Shown: piece by piece, positions 49,409 to 58,755 of the stretch
Numbering within the stretch: the first letter of the stretch is position 1
Layout of the letters: every line of letters starts with the position of its first letter
NCBI GenBank assembly: GCA_947184155.2
Contig: CAMXCT020002001.1
Location: 762,501 to 826,500 of the forward strand
Length of the DNA stretch: 64,000 nucleotides
From: Cladocopium goreaui
Taxonomy: Eukaryota; Sar; Dinophyceae; Suessiales; Symbiodiniaceae
Reading direction: 5' to 3'
Translations under genes and position numbers: made by a program
The notes under the pieces: generated by a model
Databases searched by the model: none
Seen by the model: only the letters and a program-made list of their open reading frames with translations
Told to the model about the DNA's origin: nothing

Positions 49409-50151
49409 TTATTGTTCATGATAGTCAATGAACTTCTCCATCAGGCCCTCCAATAGACACTCTGGCAATGATCCAATCCTCAAATTTTTGGTCGGGATGG
49501 CCAAGAAAATGTCCAAAGATTCGCGTGTATCGGGGCATGCGCATATTCTTGCAACGATCAGATTCTTGTTTCTAATGTCATGCGCGGCTGTGATCTCATC
49601 CTGCTTTGAAGACTTTGTGATGGGGTTTACGAGCAAGTGATACAGCGAAGCGTCATCCCTTTCAACCGCTGGGGTGGCCCCACCAGGAAGAGGAATGTTG
49701 AACTCTTCTTCGTCTTCATATTCAGTCTGCGTCCTTTTGACGGCTCGATGTGATCTCCTGTAATATCGCATGGATCAGCCCAAACCAGAAAGAGTCCAAG
49801 TTCATCTTCATGAGCTTCAATCATATCCACAGTCCAGGACAATCCCTGATGCCTGGTCATGGCTTCCTGCAAATCGGCTTGTTTCTGATTTCTTAGCCAA
49901 CATGAGAAATTCCAGACCACCCACGGCCCTAAAATGGAATGACAATCGTGGATGGCATTTCCCACCACCTTCCATGCAAGATGAATGTTTTATCGTTTTA
50001 TCGTGATGTTCCCACGCAAACAAAAATTTCGAGTCAAGGGGTGTCACAAAACTATACATATCGCCATCTTCCATCAACTCACCAAGGATTCATTGGTGCT
50101 CCGGCTTTTTGACGGGTATATGGTGACTTCCCCACATTGCCATCGCTGTGC
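49409..50151 (-). CDS. Unknown gene, exons 50083-50151, about 49969-50070, 49786-49928, 49409-49726
   Basis: Exon 50083-50151 (23 codons, AQRWQCGEVTIYPSKSRST...) ends in a strong donor CTTG/GTGAGTT. The next segment has MYSFVTPLDSKFLFAWEHHD and ends GAAG/GTGGTG. After a 40-base intron comes PWVVWNFSCWLRNQKQADLQ and on to DELGLFL. After a 59-base GT-AG intron comes an acidic stretch (TEYEDEEEFNIPLPGG), then ICACPDTRESLDIFLAIP and a TAA stop at 49409. The join between the first two is unresolved. Function unknown. Confidence 0.6.
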
Positions 50152-51790
50152 CTGAGGACAAATCTTGCGTGTTTGGATTGAAGACTCTTTTCTGAGTGTT
50201 TGGGTTCGTGAAAGATGTGGCCAAACACAAACCAGGACGGAAACGCCCACAGCCCGCAATCATTTTTCAACCATACGTTCCTGCAATGCCAGGGCTGCAT
50301 GCACATCATCGCGAGAAGAAAGCTCAACTGAGGGATTGGTCCGGCGATGCCCCGGCACAGCACACTTCCACAAGTTCAGCTGCCTAGGGCAAAGTAATTG
50401 CTTTCGCACCGCGTATGGTATAAGCTGAGGTTTGCTGAATTGAGAAACTGGCTTTCAAAGTTGTAGAAGCGCAGAACCTAAGGGTCTTTAGCGCAGCATT
50501 GTAGTTATGGCATCGGACCTGCCCAAGCACCAGGTGACAATGACAAGTTCATAAACAAATTGTCAGGGATGACCTTCATGTCCAACTTTGTCTTGCGCAA
50601 ACCCACAAATAATCTAACTGCGCAGGCCAAGCATACAGCCAAGGGCAACGATTGTCAGAAGTGGCAGTTTTCGGTCTGCACGAAAAACCTCAGGCAACTT
50701 GCATCAAGCACTAACGGTGACCATTCAACATGCTGTGCGTCGCTGAATCGGAGACTGGACCACGAGCCCAAAGAATTGCTCCATTGAAAGACGATACTGA
50801 ACTTTATTCAACCGTGAGGGGGTCACCAACATCTTCTCCCCAACAAGAAAAAAAGAAACGGTAATATTGTGCAATGTAGGAGCATACCAAGTCGGGAATT
50901 GAACCTAAATCACTACATCATTTTGACAAACCACCGCAGCCAACCTAAATCATCCAGGACCGACAAAAAGCGCAAGCTTCGACTAATTTATCGTTGCAAT
51001 GTTGTGTCTCCGTAGGTGACTGCAATGCCCAACCCATCTCTCGAGTTGGTGCCACACATGAAACACATGTGACCGATTTCGATAGTAAATCGGCCCCCGA
51101 AGCGGCAACTGGCGAATGTTGGAAATGGTTGAGCACACATGCTGGTGGCGGTGGTGTGCGTTCTGTTGGATTCATGCTCCCGCTTGGCCTGGGCCCGGGC
51201 TCGTGTGTCCCTTGATACATTGAAAACTGAAAAGCGGCAGCAACTCTTGAACTGCAAAAGACGGGGCTGCGGAGAGAGCACAGTTGCGCATGTCATGTGT
51301 GAAACTTGCAGGGGACACGCTGGGCCACGCGAATCTTGTCTAACATGTTATAACCAGAATGAAGACCACGAAGGAAAACCAGGAAAGGAAACCACAGAGG
51401 AACACTTGTGTTTTTTTCGGAGGCAGCAACACCCGCTTTTCTCTGTACCAGAGGCTTATTGTTTTTTTCCTTGAGGTATTTCGGATGATACTTAATTCAA
51501 CCACAATAATGTTCAACAAAAATATCATTGAAACAAACTGCTGCAACACGAACCGGATAGCTGACATCGATGATAACCAAGCCGCAAAGGAATTGAATCG
51601 CAACTGTCCGGATTTCAACTCATATGCTGCTATGTGAACCAACAGGAATCAACACGAATCGCAAGAACCTTGTTCTTATGCCAGTCGAGGTTCATTCAAA
51701 CATGTATACTATAACCAAAAACAAAAACAAAAAAACAAGGTACCCCAATATTTTTGGATCAGGTTCTGCCAGAACCATGCCGGCGTTTGT
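50152..51790. other. No secure gene
   Basis: Several open frames on both strands without recognised domains. Contains repeat G copy 2 (51213-51335). Confidence 0.4.
51213..51335. repeat. Dispersed repeat G, copy 2
   Basis: Same sequence as 46794-46890 with a 20-base insertion (GGCTGCGGAGAG). Confidence 0.85.
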
Positions 51791-52150
51791 TCAAGTTTTG
51801 TCCTCCAACAAGACCTCGAATTGTTTGCTCTCCCGTTCGTCGCGTGGCCAAGGATACACCCATGACTGCCCACGTGCTATCACTTGCGTTTTGTGTGATC
51901 CATCAGGTCCAGCAAAGAGCATGACCAAAATGTCACAATTTTGCGCCCATCCATTTGCCCTATATCCCCCCGACTGAGCATCACAGTTGTGTTCCACGAC
52001 TAAAGCAAGGTAAGTTTCATCCTCTCCAAACACTGGCACGGCACTGCAGATCTGCGCGGTCAATTTTCGGGAAATGCTCACATTCTGTACCCCCCAGACA
52101 CAGGCCAAATCCCGCGAACTGTGCCAGTCCTCCATGGAAGCCATTACCAT
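51791..52150 (-). CDS. Unknown protein exon
   Basis: A single open minus frame with MEDWHSSRDLACVWGVQN, PVFGEDETYLALVVEHNCDA, WAQNCDILVMLFAGPDGSHK and QSWVYPWPRDERE. The composition is strongly protein-like. It may end at donor TTCGAG/GTCTTG (about 51817) or at the TGA at 51791. No family recognised. Confidence 0.6.
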   Translation of the reverse strand: MVMASMEDWHSSRDLACVWGVQNVSISRKLTAQICSAVPVFGEDETYLALVVEHNCDAQSGGYRANGWAQNCDILVMLFAGPDGSHKTQVIARGQSWVYPWPRDERESKQFEVLLEDKT

Positions 52151-52249
52151 GTCATTCCAGGTTTATTGTTTCAACGCTCGCAAGAAAAATCAAATGGGAT
52201 CATGATCCCAAAAAGAATGGAAAATAAACATACTTGAAATAATCGATCA

Positions 52250-52530
52250 GCTGCTGATGCTTCGGTCCAGCAAACTCAAAAGGTGAACCGCGAGGTCTTG
52301 GCACCTGTTTCCTGCAGCCTCACTACTTGTGACAAGGAAAGGTTTCGCGCACGGAGGCCACTTGGAGCAAGGCTGAACTGTCACTTGCCGTCCGTGCTGG
52401 AAAAAGCACCACATGTTGACACATCCGTCTGGCCAAGACTTGCAGCCACAGCAGTTGTCAAGAGCACCAGCTGCATAATTGAAGCGAAACAAACGATACA
52501 GAAGTAAATCGAATCCTATCTTTGGGAACA
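52250..52530 (-). CDS. Possible exon, Cys-rich
   Basis: Minus frame with DNCCGCKSWPDGCVNMWCFF and LVTSSEAAGNRCQDLAVHLL. The opposite strand is also open, so the strand is uncertain. Confidence 0.3.
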
Positions 52531-52825
52531 AAGAGCTGCGAACATTGGGGTTGAATTTGTTATGTGGGTATGAGTCAAAATTGAGTACCCCAGTGATTGG
52601 ATGGTTAATACTGAAAATAAACTTAAATCTGTGGTCCCCTAGGTCCTTAATTTTGACCCATACCCATGTCGCTAAACTGGGTGAAAAATTGCACTAGGTC
52701 CAATAGGTCAAGCTACTTGGGTACCTATCAAAACTAGGATGGTTCTCAATCACGTTTGCCAAGGAATCCAGGGACGAATCCTTCACAAATGTTTGCTCAT
52801 CCTCGTCCGATCAATCAACCAACCA

Positions 52826-52891
52826 ATCAATGAATGAATGAATGGATGGATTGATGTTCATCCATCTGATGGATGAATGAATGAATAAAAA

Positions 52892-52925
<34 letters not shown>

Positions 52926-52927
52926 CC
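52826..52927. repeat. (GAAT)n and (CAAT)n tetranucleotide arrays
   Basis: GAATGAATGGAT and AATCAATCAATC blocks next to the family B copy at 52928. Confidence 0.93.
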
Positions 52928-53025
52928 CTGATTGGTGGCTTCAATCCCTCTGAAAATTGTTAGTCAGTTGGGATTACTACTCCCAATATATGGAAAAATA
53001 AAAAATGTTCCAAACCACAAACCAG
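52928..53025. mobile_element. Family B element
   Basis: CTGATTGGTGGCTTCAATCC to CCAAACCACAAACCAG. It sits within an (AATC)n array and is the only clear copy beyond 32 kb. Confidence 0.85.
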
Positions 53026-54257
53026 AATCAATCAACCAAGCAACCAATCAATCTATATATCAACCAATAGAACGTGTTAATATACGAGTGAATCAATGAA
53101 AGAACGAATAATGAACCAACGAATGGAGGAGTGAGCTATCTCTTTGTTGAGCTACTTCTTCACTGAGCCACCTCTTCGCTGACTTCGCTTTGCTACTTCT
53201 TTTCGAGCAGCCTCTTTTCTGGGCTATATACTTCTTCTCTGACCCGCTTCTGCTCTGAGTCACCTCCTCCTCCTCTTAGCTAGTCTGTAGCCCGGCTCTT
53301 TTCTTCACGCAGCTGTTACATTGCAATTAGCAACCTCCAGCTACAATCCCACCTAGCACAAGAGTAGCACTATGCTCATGAGGTACCTTTCCCGGAGCCT
53401 TGACAATCCGTTTCAAACCTTCCAGCTGCTATCCCGCAAAGCAGGATGGCTGCAGCAGCAGTGGTGTTGCTTTCCTGCGCATCCGTGCCAATGCGTTTTG
53501 TCACAAGCACTTGCAATCCCGGCCGCAAAGGACACACCATCAAACCGACGCCGTGTCGGAGCAGAAATAGCTTGCGCACAAATCCAGCGCTGTCCCAACT
53601 CCCTTCGTTTTTTAACATTTTGAAGTGCAAATCGAGCTCTCGCGAAAGTCTCGTGCATTTTTTGTCAACAGCTTTCCCAGATCGAGGCCCAGAAACTAGA
53701 GACACAGACCCCACTTTCGCGACCCCAGGAGCCACCATACTTGTAAAAACACATGGTTTCGCGCGCGAAAGTGGTTTCACCCACAAATTCACATGCTCCC
53801 GAATTGTTACTCTCCTCTAGTGTTCCCACCTGCGAAATGCTGTTGCGACCTTTGTGGTTGACCTGATAACAAAACTAGCCATGGACATTCGTCCGTAGCT
53901 CGGAAGTTTGCGAACTAAATGTCCCCTGAACAATGGATGACAATGGGATATAATATAATTTTCAATGATGAGATAATGATGGGATAACGATTGGTTAATA
54001 ATGGTTAATGATGAAATAAGGTAAACCGATGAGTTTTTTTTTAAGATTCTTGGAGTGCAACAAATTCAAAAACATACCCATCCCCCATGTCCAAACCGAA
54101 AAAGAACAGGGAAGAGGATGGAGATGGCGTGCCTTGTCAATGTTCGAGTCAAAATCAGCGGGATCGTTGCTGGTGGACAACCCTTTTCTTTGTCGGGTTG
54201 CAGCGTTGTACCTGTCAAGTCAGGGTGGGAAAATGGTACGCATTTCGGCAGAGGTTT
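53026..54257. other. No secure gene
   Basis: GAGCTACTTCTTC-type irregular repeats at 53130-53290. A GC-rich stretch at 53376-53820 is open on both strands (minus: GVGLMVCPLRPGLQVLVTKR), with no domain recognised. Confidence 0.4.
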
Positions 54258-54262
54258 GAGAA
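54258..54262. repeat. Target site duplication of the copia element
   Basis: GAGAA, repeated at 61724-61728 directly outside the other LTR. Confidence 0.92.
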
Positions 54263-54451
54263 TGCGTAGCAGCTGCCACTCCTTTTACTCCTAAGCCAAA
54301 GGCCTGCAATGCAATGACTTGACATGATATTCATGCAAGTGAGGTGAAAACTGAACACTTCTCGATTTGTGTGTGTCATCGTCCAAAGCTCTGCAACTGA
54401 CATCAAATGGTATGGTTTCACATCCATGAGCACTGTCCCTATTTTTTCGTA
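54263..54451 (-). repeat. 3' LTR of copia element
   Basis: Starts TACGAAAAAATAGGG. The pol frame's TAG stop (54439-54441) lies inside it. Confidence 0.95.
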
Positions 54452-57400
54452 CTCCTCCTTTGGCTTCTGCAGTAAGACTCTGAAGCCAACTCTCTAGGGA
54501 CTCTGCGCCACTGTTGCAAAAGGCTTTCGTAGACTGCCACGACGTCTACGTGTCCATTCCTTCTTGCATCTGCTGTCATCTCCTCAAACCTTTGGATCAA
54601 ATGTTCCATGTACCTGTTGCGTCTCTCAGCATTGTCATACCCATTTTGGTATGTGAGGTCCAGAAGGTCCATCATCAAATGTTGCAAGACTGAGGCGTCT
54701 CGCCAGTGCTCACGTGCCAACGCATTGTTCAATTGGGTCGTCAGGTCGTTCATGATCACTGACACTCCAATCGGCCTGCTAGTAGAACTTGCACTGCCTC
54801 CTGAGACATATGGGTCATTCTCTGGAGCTTCTTCTTCTGCTGATTCTCCATGCATTGACTCATCATCCTCAGGATTGTCTGTGTTGTCACCTGTTGCACT
54901 TCCATGGAATTGTTGTCGGATTCCACGAAGGTAGTAGTTGGAACCCATAGCGTTCCTTGCAACCAAGTTGGCTCTTTCTGTTGCGTAGAGCCCTCTCCTT
55001 TCTTCTGCAGTCAAGTCTGTGATTCGTGTGAAGCCACCTAGCTCCACCAAACCGTGATGCACTGATTCTGAGTAATCGCTCACCATTGCGATCTGACCTT
55101 CCAGTCCTGACACCCATCCTTCCAACGCTGAGACCTGTTCCATTGTATGGTTGAGGGAACTTCGTTGTTCACCGTAAACTCTGTCACCATCTGCAAGTTG
55201 CCATGCATGCTGTCGAAACTCTTCTCGGGTCCATCGCATGAACTTCACAACAGCAACCAACAAGCCAAGCCATAGTAATCCCAAAACCAGCATCCAAAAG
55301 AAAATCCAGAAATTGTCTTCGCTCGAGTTGTTCGGCGAAGCATCCATGGAGCATTGTTCTCCATCACTTCCAGAAATTTCCGCACCAGCAGTAGGCTCAA
55401 GGCCCATCACTAGGATTATCCTGGCAACTGCTTTTGCTAGCTTGCTGAGTTGTCTGCCTTCACCATGTTTTGACCATTGGTGGTCAAACTCCTCCTGGCC
55501 AACCTGTCTCTGGCCAAACTCTGCATGGACACCTATTTCATGTAACAGCAGCATGACACGTTGCTTTGCCAACGCTTTTGTTCCCAAGTCTGCCACATTC
55601 CAAACTGTAGAAACTTGGCATATGCAAACACTGCCTTGTCGCACATGCTCTTGAATCCAAAGAATCTTGCCATCCACATGCTTCAGCTTTCCTGTTCCCT
55701 GGCGGTTTACCAGTTGTCTCGCACTCGAAGAGTCTGTCAGCAAGACATGCTGTATTGTGGCACCTACCACAAACTCCAAGCATCGCTTGATGTACACTCC
55801 ATCACAAAGTGTGGACACCAAACTGTGCAGCTCTGACTCGCATGAGGAAAGTGAAATGACACGCTGTGTCCTGCTACTTCCATAAACCATCTGACCATTC
55901 AGCAAGTGGATCCCGCATGACGTGGAACGTCGATGAACCTTGTTCGAGCTCCAATCTGCATCGCTAAAGGACTCAAGGATCCAGACCTTCTCATCTGTGG
56001 ACTTGCAACGTCCATGGCCAGCTATCGGTTTCTCAAGCACAACTGCAAAGTCATCTGTGCTGCGTAAGTAGCCAATCACCTTCCGGAGTCTCTGCACTGC
56101 AACTGTTGTAGGACAACTCATCTTCTGTGAAAGTTCCTTCACCACAAAAAGCAAATCTGGTCTGTCTCTCGCAAGATAGAGCAGCATACCTACCACTGAT
56201 CGGTAGTGGAAGGCTTCTTCACTGGAAAGTGGACTCGAGAGGTCCTCCATCTGGATTGTGTTGTCACATGGAATTATCTGCCGTCGCGCATTTCCAAAGC
56301 TTTGCTCAAACATTTGGATCACCTTGTTCACATCTGTACCTGGAACCAACGCAAGACCACATGGGAGTCTCACCAGTTTTCGTTTCAAGAAACTGATTGA
56401 ACTGCCAACTTCACCAAGCGCTGTAGCACTGATAGTAAACTGTTCACCAAGCTTCTTCAGAAAAACTTCATTCCAGTACTTTGTGCTACCACAAAACATC
56501 ACGTCATCCACATGGATCATCAAAGCGCATTCATTGTTTCTGCACAAGCATGGTTGCTCTGGGCACCACTCCATGTTGAAAGTTGAAGTCAAAAAGTCTC
56601 TGAAATGCCAATACCAGCACTTTGCACCTAGACGTTGACCTGGTAAGTTCTTCAACACGATATGGTTTCCCACAGGAAGTTGCACTCGAAGTGGGGTCGG
56701 TTGATCGACCATCAAGAATGCATCTTTCACATCCACCGTACCAAGCGTCACTTCAGTTGAATCTGCCTCGTTCATCTCCAACTGTGCCAGCTTTTCAAGA
56801 AACACCATAGGCAAAACATTCATCACATGTGAAGAGGTTGCTGGAGAAAAGGTGTCTGAACGTTTCTCTTTGAACGCAAATTCTCGTGCTACAAGACGAG
56901 ATCTTCTCAACCATTTCTTTCCGTCTCCAAAAGGTTTCAAACGCCAATCATGTACATGCTTGGTCGTTAACTTTGCTTTCACTGGCTCTCCACTGTAGAG
57001 CTCCTCCTCAATCAGGACTTTCATGCTTTTCAAACGTTCTACCTCAACTCTGTCAGCAAGCTCATCCACCCAAAACGGCGGTTCAGGTGGTAACGCATCG
57101 ATTGGAAAACCACTCCACAATTCATCTGGCATTCCATCGAGCTTGACACTGTCTTCATCCCACCATGGGTCAGTTGGGTCAAAGTTTTGCTCCAACTGCA
57201 AGTCTGTGTCATACTCATCCATGGTGAAAAACTCATCATCTGCCACCTTGACTGTTCTGATCATGTTGGTGTATTCAGCTGTCAAACGCTCGATACGCTG
57301 TTTCTTCTGCGTTTCAACTCTTGATCTCTTGCTATCATGCTCATCTGGAACATCATCATGCGCACGTGTTGAATGACTCATTCTGGGAGTCGAAGGCTGA

Positions 57401-58755
57401 GCTGCTGAAAGAGGAATTGGAGAAACAGGAGGTTGCACAACTGAGACATCTTGCTCCACATTGCTACCTACCATTGCCTCTGCAGCATTGCCAACACCTG
57501 CACCCTGATCATCGTCAGACATTTCAGGCTCAACTGCTTCCACGGCATCTGAAAAGGTAACAGCTTTTGAATCATCAATTGCAACTCTCGGTCTGTCATG
57601 AAGCATCATTCCAGCTAGCTCTCTGTCCTCCTGGGCCTCTTCTCGAGCCTTTGCACGTACTGCTTCACCTTCCTCATCAAAGAAAGATGAGTGTTCAATG
57701 GCTCCTTGCGGCAAACTGAAACTTGAACCAATTGGGTCACGGTTCACCTTGGTGGGCACGATTCTGCCTCCAAGTCCAGCTTTGAATTCCCAAGAAGCAC
57801 TTTTGAAAGAAGCATAAAAGGACAAATGACTCTTCCAGCTCGTTGATACCCTGCGCACTGACTTTGTCAAAATGATGTTCTCTCCATCAAAGCATAAGAA
57901 ACTGTCTTGGCTTTCAACCTTTCCCAAAAAGATCATACGTTTCCATCGGGCATCTCCTTTGTTTGGACCACGCGCATAGCCAAATACTGGCTCACCAAAC
58001 TGACAAATTGAACCTGAGTACCCTTTGCCATAAACCAGCTCATAAGGCGTCATGCCCTTCTGAGGAGCATACCTGTTGAGTATCCAGCATGCGTGTCTCA
58101 TGCCCCAAGTCCAAATTGGATGATCGGTTGAAAACTTCATGTTGAGCTTGTCAAACAACGCATACATCAATGTGCCTGTCAAACCTCTGATCCTACCAGT
58201 GCAATTCTCTGCAAGTGCATTGCCATGTGAGTAAGGAGGCGGCGTGTGGCTCTTTGTTGGATACCCCATTTTGAGTCGAGTATCCACCACAAGTTTGAGA
58301 AGTTGTCGTGCTGTGGGCTCATTGTCAGCACGGTATGTTACCTCATGATACCCCAAAAGTTGAGGAAAAGCCACCAACTCCTGCACCATCAAATGATACT
58401 GACCTTTGCTTCTGACAGGAACACAACCAATGAATCCAGTTTGACTGTCAACGTAAACCAAAGCAATCATAGTGCCAACCTGTTCATCTTCTGATCCAGC
58501 TACTGACTTCGTGTATGCAAAATCAAATGAAATGCATGGGATTGAGGAAGCTTTCACCTGATCATTCCTCATCTGCTTGTCAGCTCTCGCTCTGAAACAA
58601 ACGCATGATGGGCACCATGGAGCATATGGTGTGTGTGAGATTGTGCTTTTCAATTTCTTTCTCATCAGGCGCAACTGCAAGAGGTGGAGACTGAGGATCA
58701 CGCTGCAAATTGGCATCCATACGATGGGCAGCAGCATCAATGAGCTCAAGTTCAA
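54439..58755 (-). CDS. Copia integrase-reverse transcriptase-RNase H with novel C-terminal extension
   Basis: 1438 residues in the +1 frame relative to Gag-protease. The His/Cys zinc-binding end (HTPYAPWCPSC, about 41-51) is followed by an integrase core with candidate Asp in FDFAYT (about 78), Asp in RADNEPT (about 144) and Glu in ALAENCTGR (about 184). RT has VDVKDAF (about 674) and the catalytic HVDDVMF (about 748). RNase H has FSDADWSS (about 931), SSCESELHSL (about 970), LTDSSSAR and KHVDGK. After RNase H, copia pol normally ends. Here about 370 more residues follow, with a hydrophobic segment at about 1149-1171, a likely coiled coil, and an acidic Glu/Asp-rich part. The first ATG at 58755 is probably not used; translation more likely shifts from the Gag frame. 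Confidence 0.95.
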   Translation of the reverse strand: MNLSSLMLLPIVWMPICSVILSLHLLQLRLMRKKLKSTISHTPYAPWCPSCVCFRARADKQMRNDQVKASSIPCISFDFAYTKSVAGSEDEQVGTMIALVYVDSQTGFIGCVPVRSKGQYHLMVQELVAFPQLLGYHEVTYRADNEPTARQLLKLVVDTRLKMGYPTKSHTPPPYSHGNALAENCTGRIRGLTGTLMYALFDKLNMKFSTDHPIWTWGMRHACWILNRYAPQKGMTPYELVYGKGYSGSICQFGEPVFGYARGPNKGDARWKRMIFLGKVESQDSFLCFDGENIILTKSVRRVSTSWKSHLSFYASFKSASWEFKAGLGGRIVPTKVNRDPIGSSFSLPQGAIEHSSFFDEEGEAVRAKAREEAQEDRELAGMMLHDRPRVAIDDSKAVTFSDAVEAVEPEMSDDDQGAGVGNAAEAMVGSNVEQDVSVVQPPVSPIPLSAAQPSTPRMSHSTRAHDDVPDEHDSKRSRVETQKKQRIERLTAEYTNMIRTVKVADDEFFTMDEYDTDLQLEQNFDPTDPWWDEDSVKLDGMPDELWSGFPIDALPPEPPFWVDELADRVEVERLKSMKVLIEEELYSGEPVKAKLTTKHVHDWRLKPFGDGKKWLRRSRLVAREFAFKEKRSDTFSPATSSHVMNVLPMVFLEKLAQLEMNEADSTEVTLGTVDVKDAFLMVDQPTPLRVQLPVGNHIVLKNLPGQRLGAKCWYWHFRDFLTSTFNMEWCPEQPCLCRNNECALMIHVDDVMFCGSTKYWNEVFLKKLGEQFTISATALGEVGSSISFLKRKLVRLPCGLALVPGTDVNKVIQMFEQSFGNARRQIIPCDNTIQMEDLSSPLSSEEAFHYRSVVGMLLYLARDRPDLLFVVKELSQKMSCPTTVAVQRLRKVIGYLRSTDDFAVVLEKPIAGHGRCKSTDEKVWILESFSDADWSSNKVHRRSTSCGIHLLNGQMVYGSSRTQRVISLSSCESELHSLVSTLCDGVYIKRCLEFVVGATIQHVLLTDSSSARQLVNRQGTGKLKHVDGKILWIQEHVRQGSVCICQVSTVWNVADLGTKALAKQRVMLLLHEIGVHAEFGQRQVGQEEFDHQWSKHGEGRQLSKLAKAVARIILVMGLEPTAGAEISGSDGEQCSMDASPNNSSEDNFWIFFWMLVLGLLWLGLLVAVVKFMRWTREEFRQHAWQLADGDRVYGEQRSSLNHTMEQVSALEGWVSGLEGQIAMVSDYSESVHHGLVELGGFTRITDLTAEERRGLYATERANLVARNAMGSNYYLRGIRQQFHGSATGDNTDNPEDDESMHGESAEEEAPENDPYVSGGSASSTSRPIGVSVIMNDLTTQLNNALAREHWRDASVLQHLMMDLLDLTYQNGYDNAERRNRYMEHLIQRFEEMTADARRNGHVDVVAVYESLLQQWRRVPRELASESYCRSQRRSTKK
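54452..54461 (-). promoter_or_regulatory. Polypurine tract
   Basis: AAAGGAGGAG directly precedes the 3' LTR on the minus strand. Confidence 0.75.
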
